64,000 bases of DNA, from the NCBI GenBank assembly GCA_017512725.1, contig JAFWEW010000023.1, forward strand, positions 29,117 through 93,116, in the 5' to 3' direction. Every line of letters begins with the position of its first letter. The stretch's first letter is position 1. The position numbers and the translations under genes are program-made. The DNA comes from Solobacterium sp. (GTDB lineage: Bacteria > Bacillota_I > Bacilli_A > Erysipelotrichales > Erysipelotrichaceae). Below the pieces are notes generated by a model, which was not told where the DNA came from, searched no databases, and worked only from the letters and a program-made list of their open reading frames with translations. Shown in pieces: positions 43,291 to 52,634 of this stretch.

Positions 43291-46200
43291 CGGTATATCG
43301 CTGTTATGTCGAAAAACGGCCGGAATATGCGGTTGAAGCACAGGGTGTCCATGCGACGCTGAATACGGTGATCCTTGATGAAAAGATCAAAGGCATCCGT
43401 GTGTTCAACCGGTATGATCTGGAAGATATAGATGAGGCGGATTACCGGAAGGCAAGTGAGATGATCCTGTCGGAACCGCAGGTAGATACATTGTTCCATG
43501 AAAACGCACCTGCACCTTCGGAAGATGAATGGGTTCTGGCAGTGGAATATCTGCCCGGTCAGTTTGATCAGCGGGCAGATTCTGCGGCGCAGTGCATCCA
43601 GCTGATGACCTGCAAAACACGGCCCGAAGTAAGAACCGCAAGGCTGTATTACATTCAGGGAGATCTGACGGAAGAAGAAAAACAGAAGATCCGGGAAACG
43701 CTGATCAACCCCGTAGAGGCAAGAGAGGCTGCGCTTGAAAAACCAAAGACGATCCGGATGCAGTATGAAGTACCGCCGTTACCGGAAGTGTTGGAAGGAT
43801 TCACAACGAAGGATCAGGAAGAACTGTCTTCCATGCGTGCATCTCTCGGGCTGGCGATGGATCTTGCGGATCTCGTGTTTCTGCAGAGCTATTTCCGGGA
43901 TGAGGAACACCGGGATCCGACGATGACGGAGATCCGGGTGATCGATACCTACTGGAGCGATCACTGCCGGCATACGACGTTCAATACGATCCTGAAGAAT
44001 ATCACGATCGATTCCGAACCGGTTCGGGAAACCTATGAAGAATATCAGAAGCTTCGCAGGGAACTGTATGGCGAAGATCCGGAAAAACCGGTGTCCCTGT
44101 GGGATCTTGCGACGATCGGCACAAAGGCACTGAAAAAACAGGGAAAGGTCAATGACCTCGATGAGAGTGAAGAGATCAATGCCTGTTCCGTCCGTGTTCC
44201 GGTCGATGTGAATGGTGTTACAAGTCCATGGCTGTTGATGTTTAAGAATGAAACACATAACCATCCGACGGAGATCGAGCCGTTTGGTGGTGCGGCGACG
44301 TGTCTTGGCGGTGCGATCCGCGATCCTCTGAGCGGGCGTTCCTATGTCTATCAGGCGATGCGCGTAACCGGAGCGGCGGATCCGCTCTTACCGGTGGAAC
44401 AGACGATGAAGGGTAAACTGCCCCAGAGCCGTCTGACCGTAACGGCAGCCAACGGCTACAGCTCCTATGGAAACCAGATCGGTCTTGCGACCGGACATGT
44501 ACATGAGCTGTATCATCCGGGCTATGTCGCTAAGCGCATGGAGATCGGAGCGGTACTTGGTGCGGCACCTGCGGTCAATGTGATCCGCAAAAAGCCGATG
44601 CCGGGGGATGTGGTCATCCTGCTGGGCGGACGCACCGGAAGAGATGGCTGCGGCGGTGCAACCGGTTCTTCCAAATCCCATACCGTAGAATCCCTTGAGA
44701 CCTGCGGTGCGGAAGTACAGAAGGGAAATGCGCCGGAAGAGCGCAAGCTTCAGCGGCTGTTCCGCAATCCGGAAGCGACCTGTCTCATCAAGCGGTGCAA
44801 CGACTTCGGAGCCGGCGGTGTGTCGGTTGCGATCGGTGAACTGGCAGAAGGGCTGAAGATCGATCTGAACAAGGTGCCGAAGAAATACGAAGGCCTTGAT
44901 GGAACCGAACTAGCGATTTCGGAATCCCAGGAACGCATGGCAGTCGTTACGGCGGCATCGGACGCAAAGAAGTTCCAGGCACTGGCAGATGCCGAAAACC
45001 TGGAGTCTACGATCGTTGCACAGGTGACGGAAGAAAAGCGTCTCGTGATGGAACTGGGCGGACAGAATATCGTGGATATCTCCCGCGCATTTCTCGATAC
45101 CAATGGTGCAAAGCGCTATGCGGATGTGCATATTGAACAACAGAATACCTATCAGCCGGTGTCGGAAGGATCTTTGAAAGAGCGACTGAAGGCACTGGTC
45201 AGTGATCTGAATGTGGCAAGTCAGAAAGGACTTGTCGAACGGTTTGACTCCACGATCGGAGCAGGCACAGTGCTGATGCCGTATGGTGGACGCACGCAGC
45301 TGTCTCCCGCCCAGGCGATGGTCTGCAAGCTTCCGGTACAGAACGGCAATACGTCGACCTGTTCGATCATGGGCTGGGGTTTTGATCCATATGTTTCCGA
45401 AGCGTCTCCGTTCAAAGGCGCGCAGGAAGCGGTGATCCAGAGTGTTGCCAAGGTAATCGCTGCCGGCGGTCAGCTGGACCGCTGCTGGCTGTCCCTGCAG
45501 GAATTCTTTGGCCGGACCGGCGATGATCCGAAAAAGTGGGGCACGCCGATGTCCGCACTGCTCGGAGCCTGGAAGGCACAGATGAATCTTGGCGTTGCGG
45601 CAATCGGCGGAAAGGACTCCATGTCCGGTACGTTTGAAAACATCGATGTACCGCCGACACTGGTCAGTTTCGCAGTATCCGTTGCGAAGGATTCTTCGAT
45701 CGTGTCCACAGAATTTAAAGGAGCTTCTCATCCGGTCGTGATGATTTCGCCGGATTATGATGCAAACGGACTGCCGGATTATAAGAGCGTGAATCTGATC
45801 CTGCGGGAAACAGAAAAGCTGATCGCGGAAGGAAAGGTTCTCTCGATCCGTACATTGGAACGGGGCGGCGCTGCTGAAGCGATCTTCAAGATGGCACTCG
45901 GCAACCGCATCGGTCTGAAGCTGGACCGGAACTGTACCGATGAATTGTTATTTGCGCCGTGTGTCGGTGCGTTTGTGATGGAACTTGCTCAAGAGGCAGA
46001 TATCCCGGTCAATGCGCTGCGGATCGGTACAACCGATTCCCGCTATGCATTCTCGAGAGGACTTGAACATATTGATCTCGAGGAACTGCAGAATCTTTGG
46101 GAGAAAAAACTGGAACCGGTATTCCCGTATCTCAAACAGCCGAAGGAACAGACGATTCCATCTTTCAGCTATCAGAATCCGGGGGCAGCTCATGCCTCGT

Positions 46201-47012
46201 ATCAGAAAGAACACCCGCATGTGCTGATTCCGGTATTCCCGGGAACCAACTGCGAGTGGGATACCGCAAAGGCATTTGAGCAGTATGGTGCTGAGGCGGA
46301 GATCTTTGTGATCCGCAATCGGACCGCGGAAGAAATCGAAGACAGTGTTACCCGGTTTGCACAGCGGATCGCAGAAAGTGAGATTATCGCACTTCCGGGC
46401 GGCTTCTCCGGCGGTGATGAACCGGAAGGTTCTGCCAAGTTTATAGTCAGCTTCTTCCGCAATCCGATCATCAAGGAAGCAGTGCATAAACTGCTGGATG
46501 AGCGGGAGGGTCTGATGTGCGGTATCTGCAACGGTTTCCAGGCACTGATCAAGCTGGGTCTCGTACCATATGGTCATATCACGGATACCGATGTACATTC
46601 GCCGACGCTGACCTACAACTCAATCGGCCGTCACCAGTCCATGCTGGTAAGGACGAGGGTCGCGTCCGTGAAATCCCCGTGGTTAAGGTATGCAGTGACC
46701 GGTGATATCTCACACGTGGCGATCAGTCACGGTGAAGGCCGGTTTGTCTGTGAGCCGAAGCTCTTTGATCAGCTGGTCAAGAACGGACAGATCGCGACGC
46801 AGTATGTCGATGCGCAGGGACATCCGACTTCGGATATCCGCTTTAATCCGAATAACTCCTACATGGCGGTCGAGGGAATCCTGTCGCCGGATGGAAGAAT
46901 CTTCGGAAAGATGGGCCACAGTGAGCGCAGCGGCGAAAACCTGTACCGCAATATTCCGGATCTGAAAACTCAGGAACAGATGTTCCGCGGGGCAGTGGAG
47001 TATTTTCGCTGA
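43287..47012 (+). CDS. purL: Phosphoribosylformylglycinamidine synthase, single-chain
   Basis: A 1241-residue fused FGAM synthase that converts FGAR to FGAM with ATP and glutamine. The N-terminal domain covers roughly 1-160, a linker and tandem synthetase domains follow (DTYWSDHCRHTTFNT; KNETHNHPTEIEPFGGAATCLGG), and the glutaminase is at the C-terminus with FPGTNCEWDTAKAFE, LPGGFSGGDEPEGSAKF, the nucleophile in MCGICNGFQ, and the triad His in ISHGEGRF. The single-chain form contrasts with the PurSLQ complex of Bacillus subtilis. It ends the operon before a terminator. Confidence 0.96.
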   Translation: MTVYRCYVEKRPEYAVEAQGVHATLNTVILDEKIKGIRVFNRYDLEDIDEADYRKASEMILSEPQVDTLFHENAPAPSEDEWVLAVEYLPGQFDQRADSAAQCIQLMTCKTRPEVRTARLYYIQGDLTEEEKQKIRETLINPVEAREAALEKPKTIRMQYEVPPLPEVLEGFTTKDQEELSSMRASLGLAMDLADLVFLQSYFRDEEHRDPTMTEIRVIDTYWSDHCRHTTFNTILKNITIDSEPVRETYEEYQKLRRELYGEDPEKPVSLWDLATIGTKALKKQGKVNDLDESEEINACSVRVPVDVNGVTSPWLLMFKNETHNHPTEIEPFGGAATCLGGAIRDPLSGRSYVYQAMRVTGAADPLLPVEQTMKGKLPQSRLTVTAANGYSSYGNQIGLATGHVHELYHPGYVAKRMEIGAVLGAAPAVNVIRKKPMPGDVVILLGGRTGRDGCGGATGSSKSHTVESLETCGAEVQKGNAPEERKLQRLFRNPEATCLIKRCNDFGAGGVSVAIGELAEGLKIDLNKVPKKYEGLDGTELAISESQERMAVVTAASDAKKFQALADAENLESTIVAQVTEEKRLVMELGGQNIVDISRAFLDTNGAKRYADVHIEQQNTYQPVSEGSLKERLKALVSDLNVASQKGLVERFDSTIGAGTVLMPYGGRTQLSPAQAMVCKLPVQNGNTSTCSIMGWGFDPYVSEASPFKGAQEAVIQSVAKVIAAGGQLDRCWLSLQEFFGRTGDDPKKWGTPMSALLGAWKAQMNLGVAAIGGKDSMSGTFENIDVPPTLVSFAVSVAKDSSIVSTEFKGASHPVVMISPDYDANGLPDYKSVNLILRETEKLIAEGKVLSIRTLERGGAAEAIFKMALGNRIGLKLDRNCTDELLFAPCVGAFVMELAQEADIPVNALRIGTTDSRYAFSRGLEHIDLEELQNLWEKKLEPVFPYLKQPKEQTIPSFSYQNPGAAHASYQKEHPHVLIPVFPGTNCEWDTAKAFEQYGAEAEIFVIRNRTAEEIEDSVTRFAQRIAESEIIALPGGFSGGDEPEGSAKFIVSFFRNPIIKEAVHKLLDEREGLMCGICNGFQALIKLGLVPYGHITDTDVHSPTLTYNSIGRHQSMLVRTRVASVKSPWLRYAVTGDISHVAISHGEGRFVCEPKLFDQLVKNGQIATQYVDAQGHPTSDIRFNPNNSYMAVEGILSPDGRIFGKMGHSERSGENLYRNIPDLKTQEQMFRGAVEYFR

Positions 47013-47048
47013 GAAACGGTGTGCAGAAACAACGCAATACATAAAACG

Positions 47049-47074
47049 AAGACGTCCGGATGGGCGTCTTTTTT
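47049..47074 (+). terminator. Terminator of the purine operon
   Basis: AAGACGTCC (47049-47057) pairs with GGGCGTCTT (47062-47070), followed by a T run to 47074. Confidence 0.85.
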
Positions 47075-47169
47075 GGGTACAGGACAAATCTATACAAAGT
47101 ACTCAGCGGGATTTCATTCGGAGAGCGTCGCATTTGCCGTGCATTATAGAGGGATGTAGTATATCAGCT

Positions 47170-48516
47170 ATGGAACAGAAAACGGAAATCCTGGTCAAAG
47201 AAACGATACGCATGGCCTGGCCGGCAGTCCTGGAAAGTGTATTCATTCAGCTTGCAGGCATGATCGATACGCTGATGGTATCGGCACTGGGGACCTATGC
47301 GGTTTCTGCGGTCGGACTGACCGTCCAGCCGAAGTTTATCGCACTGTCACTGTTTATTTCGACGTCCATTGCGGTTTCGGCACTCGTCGCAAGAAGGCGG
47401 GGACAGGAAAAACGGGAAGAGGCAAACCGGATCATGATCACGGCGGTTGTATTTGCGATCGTTTCCTGTGTATTAATTACCGTATTATCCATTGTCTTCA
47501 TGGCCCCGATCCTGCGCTGGTGCGGTTCAAATGCGGATACACATGATGCGGCAATGATCTATTTCCGGATCATTCAGGGCGGGATGATCTTCAATGTGCT
47601 CTCCATCGTGATCAACGCAGCCCAGCGCGGCAGCGGGAATACCCGTATTGCCATGACGACCAATGTGGTTTCTTCCGTTGTAAATATCATCTTTAACTAT
47701 CTTCTGATCCAGGGACATTTCGGATTCCCTGCATTAGGTCTGCGGGGTGCGGCGATCGCAACAGTATTCGGTACCGCGGTTGCCTGTGCGATGTCATTCG
47801 GTTCCCTGTTTCATCCTTCCAGCTATGTTTCGATTCCGTATCTGATTCAGAAAACGATCCTGCCGAAGATCGAGGTGTTGTCTGAAATCCTTAGGTTTTC
47901 CGCCAATCTATTACTGGAGAACCTTGCGATGCGGATCGGCTTCATGTACACCGCACTGATTGCGGCACGGCTTGGTACGGATGCCTTTGCGGCACATAAT
48001 GTCGCAATGAACTGTCTTGGTGTGACGTTTGCGTTTGGAGATGGAATGCAGGTGGCAGCGGTTGCGCTGATCGGAAGAAGCCTTGGCGCGAAGAAGCCGG
48101 AAAAGGCAAAGCAGTACGGGATGATCTGTCAGAAGATCGGTCTTGTGATCTCATTCTGTATCTCGGTGGTACTGCTGATCGGAGGGAAGGGATTGTTCGC
48201 ACTGTTCTTTCCGGATCCGAAGATTCAGTCAATCGGAGTGATGTTGTGCCGGTATCTCGTTGTGATCGATATCTTCCAGATCTCACAGATTATCTTTGCC
48301 GGGTGCCTTCGGGGTGCAGGGGACGTGAAATTTACGATGTTCGGGGCGCTGATTTCGGTTGCGATCATCCGGACCGGGGTAACATGGCTTCTGACCTCCG
48401 TAATCCCGCTTGGTCTTTCCGGTATCTGGCTTGGCATTCTGGCCGATCAGATCAGCCGATTTACGCTGTTTTCGGCCCGATTTAAAAAGGGCGAATGGAC
48501 CAGTCTTCAGATCTGA
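47170..48516 (+). CDS. MATE family efflux transporter
   Basis: A 448-residue integral membrane protein with about twelve helices in two similar halves, typical of MATE (NorM/DinF-like) sodium- or proton-driven exporters. It opens with ILVKETIRMAWPAVLESVF and carries GMIDTLMVSALGTYAVSAVGLT. Repeats of the LGTDAFAAHNVAM type occur in the second half. The ATG at 47170 gives the usual length, though the ribosome site (GAGGGATG) is rather distant; an in-frame TTG at 47134 is less likely. Substrate unknown. It is a single-gene unit ended by a terminator. Confidence 0.9.
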   Translation: MEQKTEILVKETIRMAWPAVLESVFIQLAGMIDTLMVSALGTYAVSAVGLTVQPKFIALSLFISTSIAVSALVARRRGQEKREEANRIMITAVVFAIVSCVLITVLSIVFMAPILRWCGSNADTHDAAMIYFRIIQGGMIFNVLSIVINAAQRGSGNTRIAMTTNVVSSVVNIIFNYLLIQGHFGFPALGLRGAAIATVFGTAVACAMSFGSLFHPSSYVSIPYLIQKTILPKIEVLSEILRFSANLLLENLAMRIGFMYTALIAARLGTDAFAAHNVAMNCLGVTFAFGDGMQVAAVALIGRSLGAKKPEKAKQYGMICQKIGLVISFCISVVLLIGGKGLFALFFPDPKIQSIGVMLCRYLVVIDIFQISQIIFAGCLRGAGDVKFTMFGALISVAIIRTGVTWLLTSVIPLGLSGIWLGILADQISRFTLFSARFKKGEWTSLQI

Positions 48517-48521
48517 AACAG

Positions 48522-48549
48522 ACAGCTCGCTTGGAGCTGTTTGTCTTTT
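48522..48549 (+). terminator. Terminator of the MATE gene
   Basis: GACAGCTC (48521-48528) pairs with GAGCTGT (48534-48540), followed by TTGTCTTTT. Confidence 0.65.
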
Positions 48550-48622
48550 ATTAAAAGGAAGACTAGAATAATGCGTGTATTAAAAAAATATTATTAAAGG
48601 TGTATCTTGGGAGATTAGATTC

Positions 48623-49984
48623 ATGAAAATACTGATTGCAGGTGGGGGTAAAATCGGTTCTTCGTTAACGGCGCATCTGACCGAAGAAGGACATGAACTT
48701 ACCGTCATCGACTGTTCCGCTGATGTACTGGAAGCTCTGATGGGCAGATATGATGTCATTGGAGTAGAAGGGAACGCCGCCAGTATGGCCACTCTGGAAA
48801 CAGCGGGCGTGAAGGAGGCGGACCTTTTTATTGCCGCTACCGATATGGATGAAGTGAACATGCTCGCGTGCATGACCGCGCATGGAATGAATAACAATCT
48901 GACGACGATCGGACGGATCCGCAACCCGGAATACCGTACACAGGCATTTGAAATGCGTGACATCTTCGGTCTGACCATGTCGGTTAATCCGGAACAGCGG
49001 GCCGCAAGAGAAATCGCACGGCTTCTGAAGTATCCGGGCTTTCTGAGTATTGATACCTTTGCGAAGGGAAATGTGGAAATCGTTGAACTGAAGGTCGACG
49101 GCAGGAATCCGCTGTGCAATCACCCTCTGAGCAGACTTTCGGATATTGTTCATACTTCGGTACTGGTATGTGCCGTACAGCGCAACGGTGAAACGATCAT
49201 GCCGGACGGCAACTTCGTGATCCGGGAAAATGATCTGCTGTTTATCACGGCTCCGACTGATCATCTGACAACCCTGTTAAGGAATCTCGGCATCATTACC
49301 AAAAAGGCAAAACGGGTCCTGATCGCCGGCGGCGGAAGGATCAGCTATTACCTGGTCAAGGAACTTGAAAAGACCGGTATGGACTGCACGATCGTTGAGA
49401 TGAATCCGGCACGCTGCCGGGAACTGGCAGAGATGCTGCCGAATGCGACGATCGTCGAAGGTGATGCGAGCAGTCAGGAATTCCTGGATATGGAAGGTGT
49501 CGGCGCAAGCGATGCGGTCATTACCCTGACCGGTCTGGATGAGCTGAACATCGTCATTTCCCTGTATGCCAATACCCGTAATGTTTCGCAGGTTGTCACC
49601 AAACTGAGCCATGCGGAGAACAACAAGATCCTCGATTCACTCGAACTGGGTGCCGTTATTTCTCCGAAGGAACTGGCAAGCTTTGCGATTGTCCGTTATG
49701 TGCGTGCAATGCAGAACCAGCAGGGCAGCGCTGTAGCGGTTCACCGTATGGGCGGCGGCAAGATCGAAGCAATCGAATTCATGGTGGAAAAAGACACCCG
49801 TCATATCGGTGAGAAACTGAAAGATGTAAATATTCGAAAGAATGTGCTGGTCGTATCCATCCTGGGAGGAGGCGTCGTCGAGATCGTTTCCGGCAGCTCC
49901 AAACTCAAGGAAGGTGACTCCGTGGTAATCGTCACCACTCCGGATATGCATATCAATCAGCTGAATGATATCTTTGGAGACTGA
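48623..49984 (+). CDS. trkA: Trk potassium uptake regulatory subunit TrkA
   Basis: A 453-residue cytosolic regulator of Trk/Ktr potassium channels. It is a tandem of two RCK units, each with a Rossmann NAD-binding half (GGGKIGSSL near residue 7; a second, more divergent GGGRISYYL near 235) and a TrkA_C domain. NAD(H) or ATP/ADP binding gates the partner channel. TrkH starts 2 bases later, so both subunits are made together. The distinction between Trk and Ktr naming rests on the tandem form, which favours TrkA. Confidence 0.94.
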   Translation: MKILIAGGGKIGSSLTAHLTEEGHELTVIDCSADVLEALMGRYDVIGVEGNAASMATLETAGVKEADLFIAATDMDEVNMLACMTAHGMNNNLTTIGRIRNPEYRTQAFEMRDIFGLTMSVNPEQRAAREIARLLKYPGFLSIDTFAKGNVEIVELKVDGRNPLCNHPLSRLSDIVHTSVLVCAVQRNGETIMPDGNFVIRENDLLFITAPTDHLTTLLRNLGIITKKAKRVLIAGGGRISYYLVKELEKTGMDCTIVEMNPARCRELAEMLPNATIVEGDASSQEFLDMEGVGASDAVITLTGLDELNIVISLYANTRNVSQVVTKLSHAENNKILDSLELGAVISPKELASFAIVRYVRAMQNQQGSAVAVHRMGGGKIEAIEFMVEKDTRHIGEKLKDVNIRKNVLVVSILGGGVVEIVSGSSKLKEGDSVVIVTTPDMHINQLNDIFGD

Positions 49985-49986
49985 TC

Positions 49987-51453
49987 ATGCGCTATGCGAT
50001 GAACTACAAACTGATCGGAAAGATCCTTGCGTTTATTCTGATCCTGGAAGCGATCTTCATGGTTCCGGCATGGGCGATCAGCCTGCTTTACCATGAAGCC
50101 AACGCGGCGTTTGCGATCCTGAAGAGTCAGCTGATTACACTGCTTGTGGCTGGGTGTCTGATGTTAGCGGCAAGAAATGCCACCCATAACTTCTATGCCA
50201 AGGAAGGGCTGGTCACAACGGGTGCCGCGTGGATCGTTCTCTCGCTGCTCGGCGCGCTGCCATTCTGGATCTCGCGCGAGATTCCGCAGTATATCGATGC
50301 GGTATTTGAAACGGTATCCGGTTTTACCACGACCGGTTCTTCGATCCTGAGCAATGTTGAGGCGATGAGCCATGGCCTTCTCTACTGGCGAAGCTTCAGT
50401 CACTGGGTCGGCGGAATGGGTGTCCTTGTATTCCTGCTTGCGATCGTACCGCTGTCCGGTAAAAACGAAGGCTTTACCCTGCATATCCTGCGGGCAGAGT
50501 CTCCCGGACCTTCAGTTGGCAAGCTGGTACCGCGGATGCGGCAGACCGCAAAGATCCTGTATCTGATTTATGTGGCGCTGACCGTACTGGATATGATCTT
50601 CCTGATGCTTGGGGGAATGTCACCGTTTGATTCGGTCTGTCATGCGTTCGGTACAGCCGGTACCGGTGGATTCGGTGTCCGAGGCGATTCTTTTGCCAGC
50701 TACAGTCCGTATCTGCAGAATGTTACAACAGTGTTCATGTTGTTATTCGGCGTAAACTTCAGCTGCTATTATCTGTTACTGATCAAACGGGTAAAGGATG
50801 TGCTGAAAGATGAAGAACTGCGTCTTTATATCACGATCGTTACACTATCCACACTGCTGATCACCTGGAATATCTCCGGTCTGTACAGCAGTATCGGAGA
50901 ATCGCTCCGCCATGCGGCGTTCCAGGTCGCAACCATGATTTCCACAACCGGATTTGCGACAACCGATTTTGATCTCTGGCCGTCGTTCTCCAAAGCGATC
51001 ATGCTGTTCCTGATGCTGAGCGGTGCCTGTGCCGGTTCGACCGGCGGCGGTATCAAGGTCGCAAGACTGATGCTGCTGATGAAGAGTCTGCGGAGAAACT
51101 TCCATAACGTTCTTCATCCTTCCGAGATCCGCAAAGTCAGGGTCAATGATGTACCGGTGGATGAGAAGGTCATGAACAATGTCAACGGCTATCTCATTGC
51201 CTATGTGGCAATCGTAGTATTCTCCTTCCTGATCATCTCACTGGACGGATTCTCGATGGAGACCAATTTCTCTGCGGTCATGGCCACATTCAACAATATC
51301 GGCCCGGGCTTCCAGGCGGTCGGACCGACCTGCAACTTCAGTGCATACAGTGTACTGTCCAAGATCGTAATGATTTTTGACATGCTGGCAGGAAGACTGG
51401 AGATCCTGCCGATCCTGGTATTCTTTTCCAGAAGTACCTGGAAGAAAAACTAA
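49987..51453 (+). CDS. trkH: Trk potassium uptake channel TrkH
   Basis: A 488-residue membrane protein of the TrkH/KtrB superfamily with four M1-P-M2 repeats. Pore-loop motifs include TVSGFTTTGSSIL in the first repeat and FGTAGTGGFGVRG in the second; MISTTGFATTDFD and FNNIGPGFQAVG mark the third and fourth. It ends with a short basic tail. GGAGA lies 6 bases before the ATG. It works with the TrkA subunit encoded just upstream to import potassium. Confidence 0.94.
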   Translation: MRYAMNYKLIGKILAFILILEAIFMVPAWAISLLYHEANAAFAILKSQLITLLVAGCLMLAARNATHNFYAKEGLVTTGAAWIVLSLLGALPFWISREIPQYIDAVFETVSGFTTTGSSILSNVEAMSHGLLYWRSFSHWVGGMGVLVFLLAIVPLSGKNEGFTLHILRAESPGPSVGKLVPRMRQTAKILYLIYVALTVLDMIFLMLGGMSPFDSVCHAFGTAGTGGFGVRGDSFASYSPYLQNVTTVFMLLFGVNFSCYYLLLIKRVKDVLKDEELRLYITIVTLSTLLITWNISGLYSSIGESLRHAAFQVATMISTTGFATTDFDLWPSFSKAIMLFLMLSGACAGSTGGGIKVARLMLLMKSLRRNFHNVLHPSEIRKVRVNDVPVDEKVMNNVNGYLIAYVAIVVFSFLIISLDGFSMETNFSAVMATFNNIGPGFQAVGPTCNFSAYSVLSKIVMIFDMLAGRLEILPILVFFSRSTWKKN

Positions 51454-51457
51454 TAAT

Positions 51458-51511
51458 ACTCTCTCCCGAACGGTTTCCTGTTTACAGAATCCGGCAGGAG
51501 AGAGTTTTTTT
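51458..51511 (+). terminator. Terminator of trkAH
   Basis: ACTCTCTCC (51458-51466) pairs exactly with GGAGAGAGT (51497-51505), followed by seven T, with a 30-base loop. Confidence 0.8.
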
Positions 51512-51571
51512 GATGTCCATGGGCTTTAAATTGCGATCCCATCTCAAAGAGATGAGTCGAGAAAAAGAAAA

Positions 51572-51609
51572 GTCCCAATCATTGGCTTTAAAAGCCAGAT
51601 GATCGGGAT
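51572..51609 (-). terminator. Hairpin terminator after the zinc-ribbon gene
   Basis: TCCCGATCAT and an inner TGGCTTTAAAAGCCA helix form a long hairpin (51572-51609) with a T-rich tract on the minus strand beyond it and TTCTTTTT on the plus strand. It can end the minus-strand gene and back up the trkAH terminator. Confidence 0.65.
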
Positions 51610-51614
51610 TCTTT

Positions 51615-52511
51615 TTACTCTTCTTCCGGTTCGCGTTTCTTGTAGCGGATTTCGTATTCCCCGTTTACTTCGAGGGTAGAACCGTTGTCGATCCTTACCC
51701 GGCCGGGCTTGACCCGGTGGAGCTGCCCGTAGGCATCGCGGATCTTGAGGGAGGACTGATCAACCGGATTGACCCAGTAGATGCCGCTTTTGATGTTTTT
51801 CGGAACACTGTACTTTCCGGATGTAAGTGTCATCGTATTTTCGCTGGCCAGATAAATCAGGCTCTTGCTGCCATGCTTTGCCGCATTGACCGCCATATGG
51901 TAGAACACGGAGCGAAGCAGAAACAGATCGGCATTCGGAAGCCGGTAGGAGAACTCCTTGCCGTGTTCGAGAACATGGATCGCTTCCTTGTCGGTATGCG
52001 TTGTGACGATGGAAGTCAGACGGTGACAGTTGATGAAGTTTTCGGCCAGAAAATACAGCGCCGCATCCGTTTCATACAGCATGCCTTCGATTTCCCGGCT
52101 TCCGGCAGCGGTTTTGGAATCCGAAAGGTTGACGATATCGTTTCTGGTAATGTCAACGATGCGGAAAGTTGCCCGTTTCTGAGGGACTGCAGTGGTATCG
52201 ACACGGATCACCGCTTTTACCGCATTGATGCAGTGCTCGCCTTCATGAAGAGGAATGGCAGGCATTGGATAGTATTTGGCAATTGCCTCGGCAGGCTTGT
52301 GATGCTCGAGATAATCGCCCATCATCATTTCCTGCATATACGGCTCCGCAGTCACAAGGAGCTGAAACAGATCGTATTTCACAGGAAGATCATAACTTTC
52401 GATAATTTTTCGGCAGTTTTTGCATACATAATGATTGTCCGGAAGTGATTCCGGCTGACGGAACAGACCGCGGCCTTCTTCCAGACAGAAATCACATACT
52501 TTATTCGCCAT
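51615..52511 (-). CDS. Zinc-ribbon (DUF4428-like) protein of unknown function
   Basis: A 298-residue cytosolic protein. It opens with a four-cysteine zinc ribbon (Cys6, Cys9, Cys30, Cys33: CDFC and CKNC) of the DUF4428 kind. A central domain follows (about 95-220), and the C-terminus from about 240 is beta-rich with SSLKIRDAYGQLHRVKPGRVRIDNGS and NGEYEIRYKKRE. The start at 52511 follows an AGGAGGAGG site. No function can be assigned; the ribbon suggests a regulatory or protein-binding role. Confidence 0.75.
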   Translation of the reverse strand: MANKVCDFCLEEGRGLFRQPESLPDNHYVCKNCRKIIESYDLPVKYDLFQLLVTAEPYMQEMMMGDYLEHHKPAEAIAKYYPMPAIPLHEGEHCINAVKAVIRVDTTAVPQKRATFRIVDITRNDIVNLSDSKTAAGSREIEGMLYETDAALYFLAENFINCHRLTSIVTTHTDKEAIHVLEHGKEFSYRLPNADLFLLRSVFYHMAVNAAKHGSKSLIYLASENTMTLTSGKYSVPKNIKSGIYWVNPVDQSSLKIRDAYGQLHRVKPGRVRIDNGSTLEVNGEYEIRYKKREPEEE

Positions 52512-52634
52512 GGCACCTCCTCCTTTCAAAAGTGATGCGTCTTTTATATTGTAAAGGAACTGTCAAGGATTTCCACTATACCGACTCGTTTCCCAGATCC
52601 TGTTGTTTTTGGTGTTTTGCTTTACAATACAATC

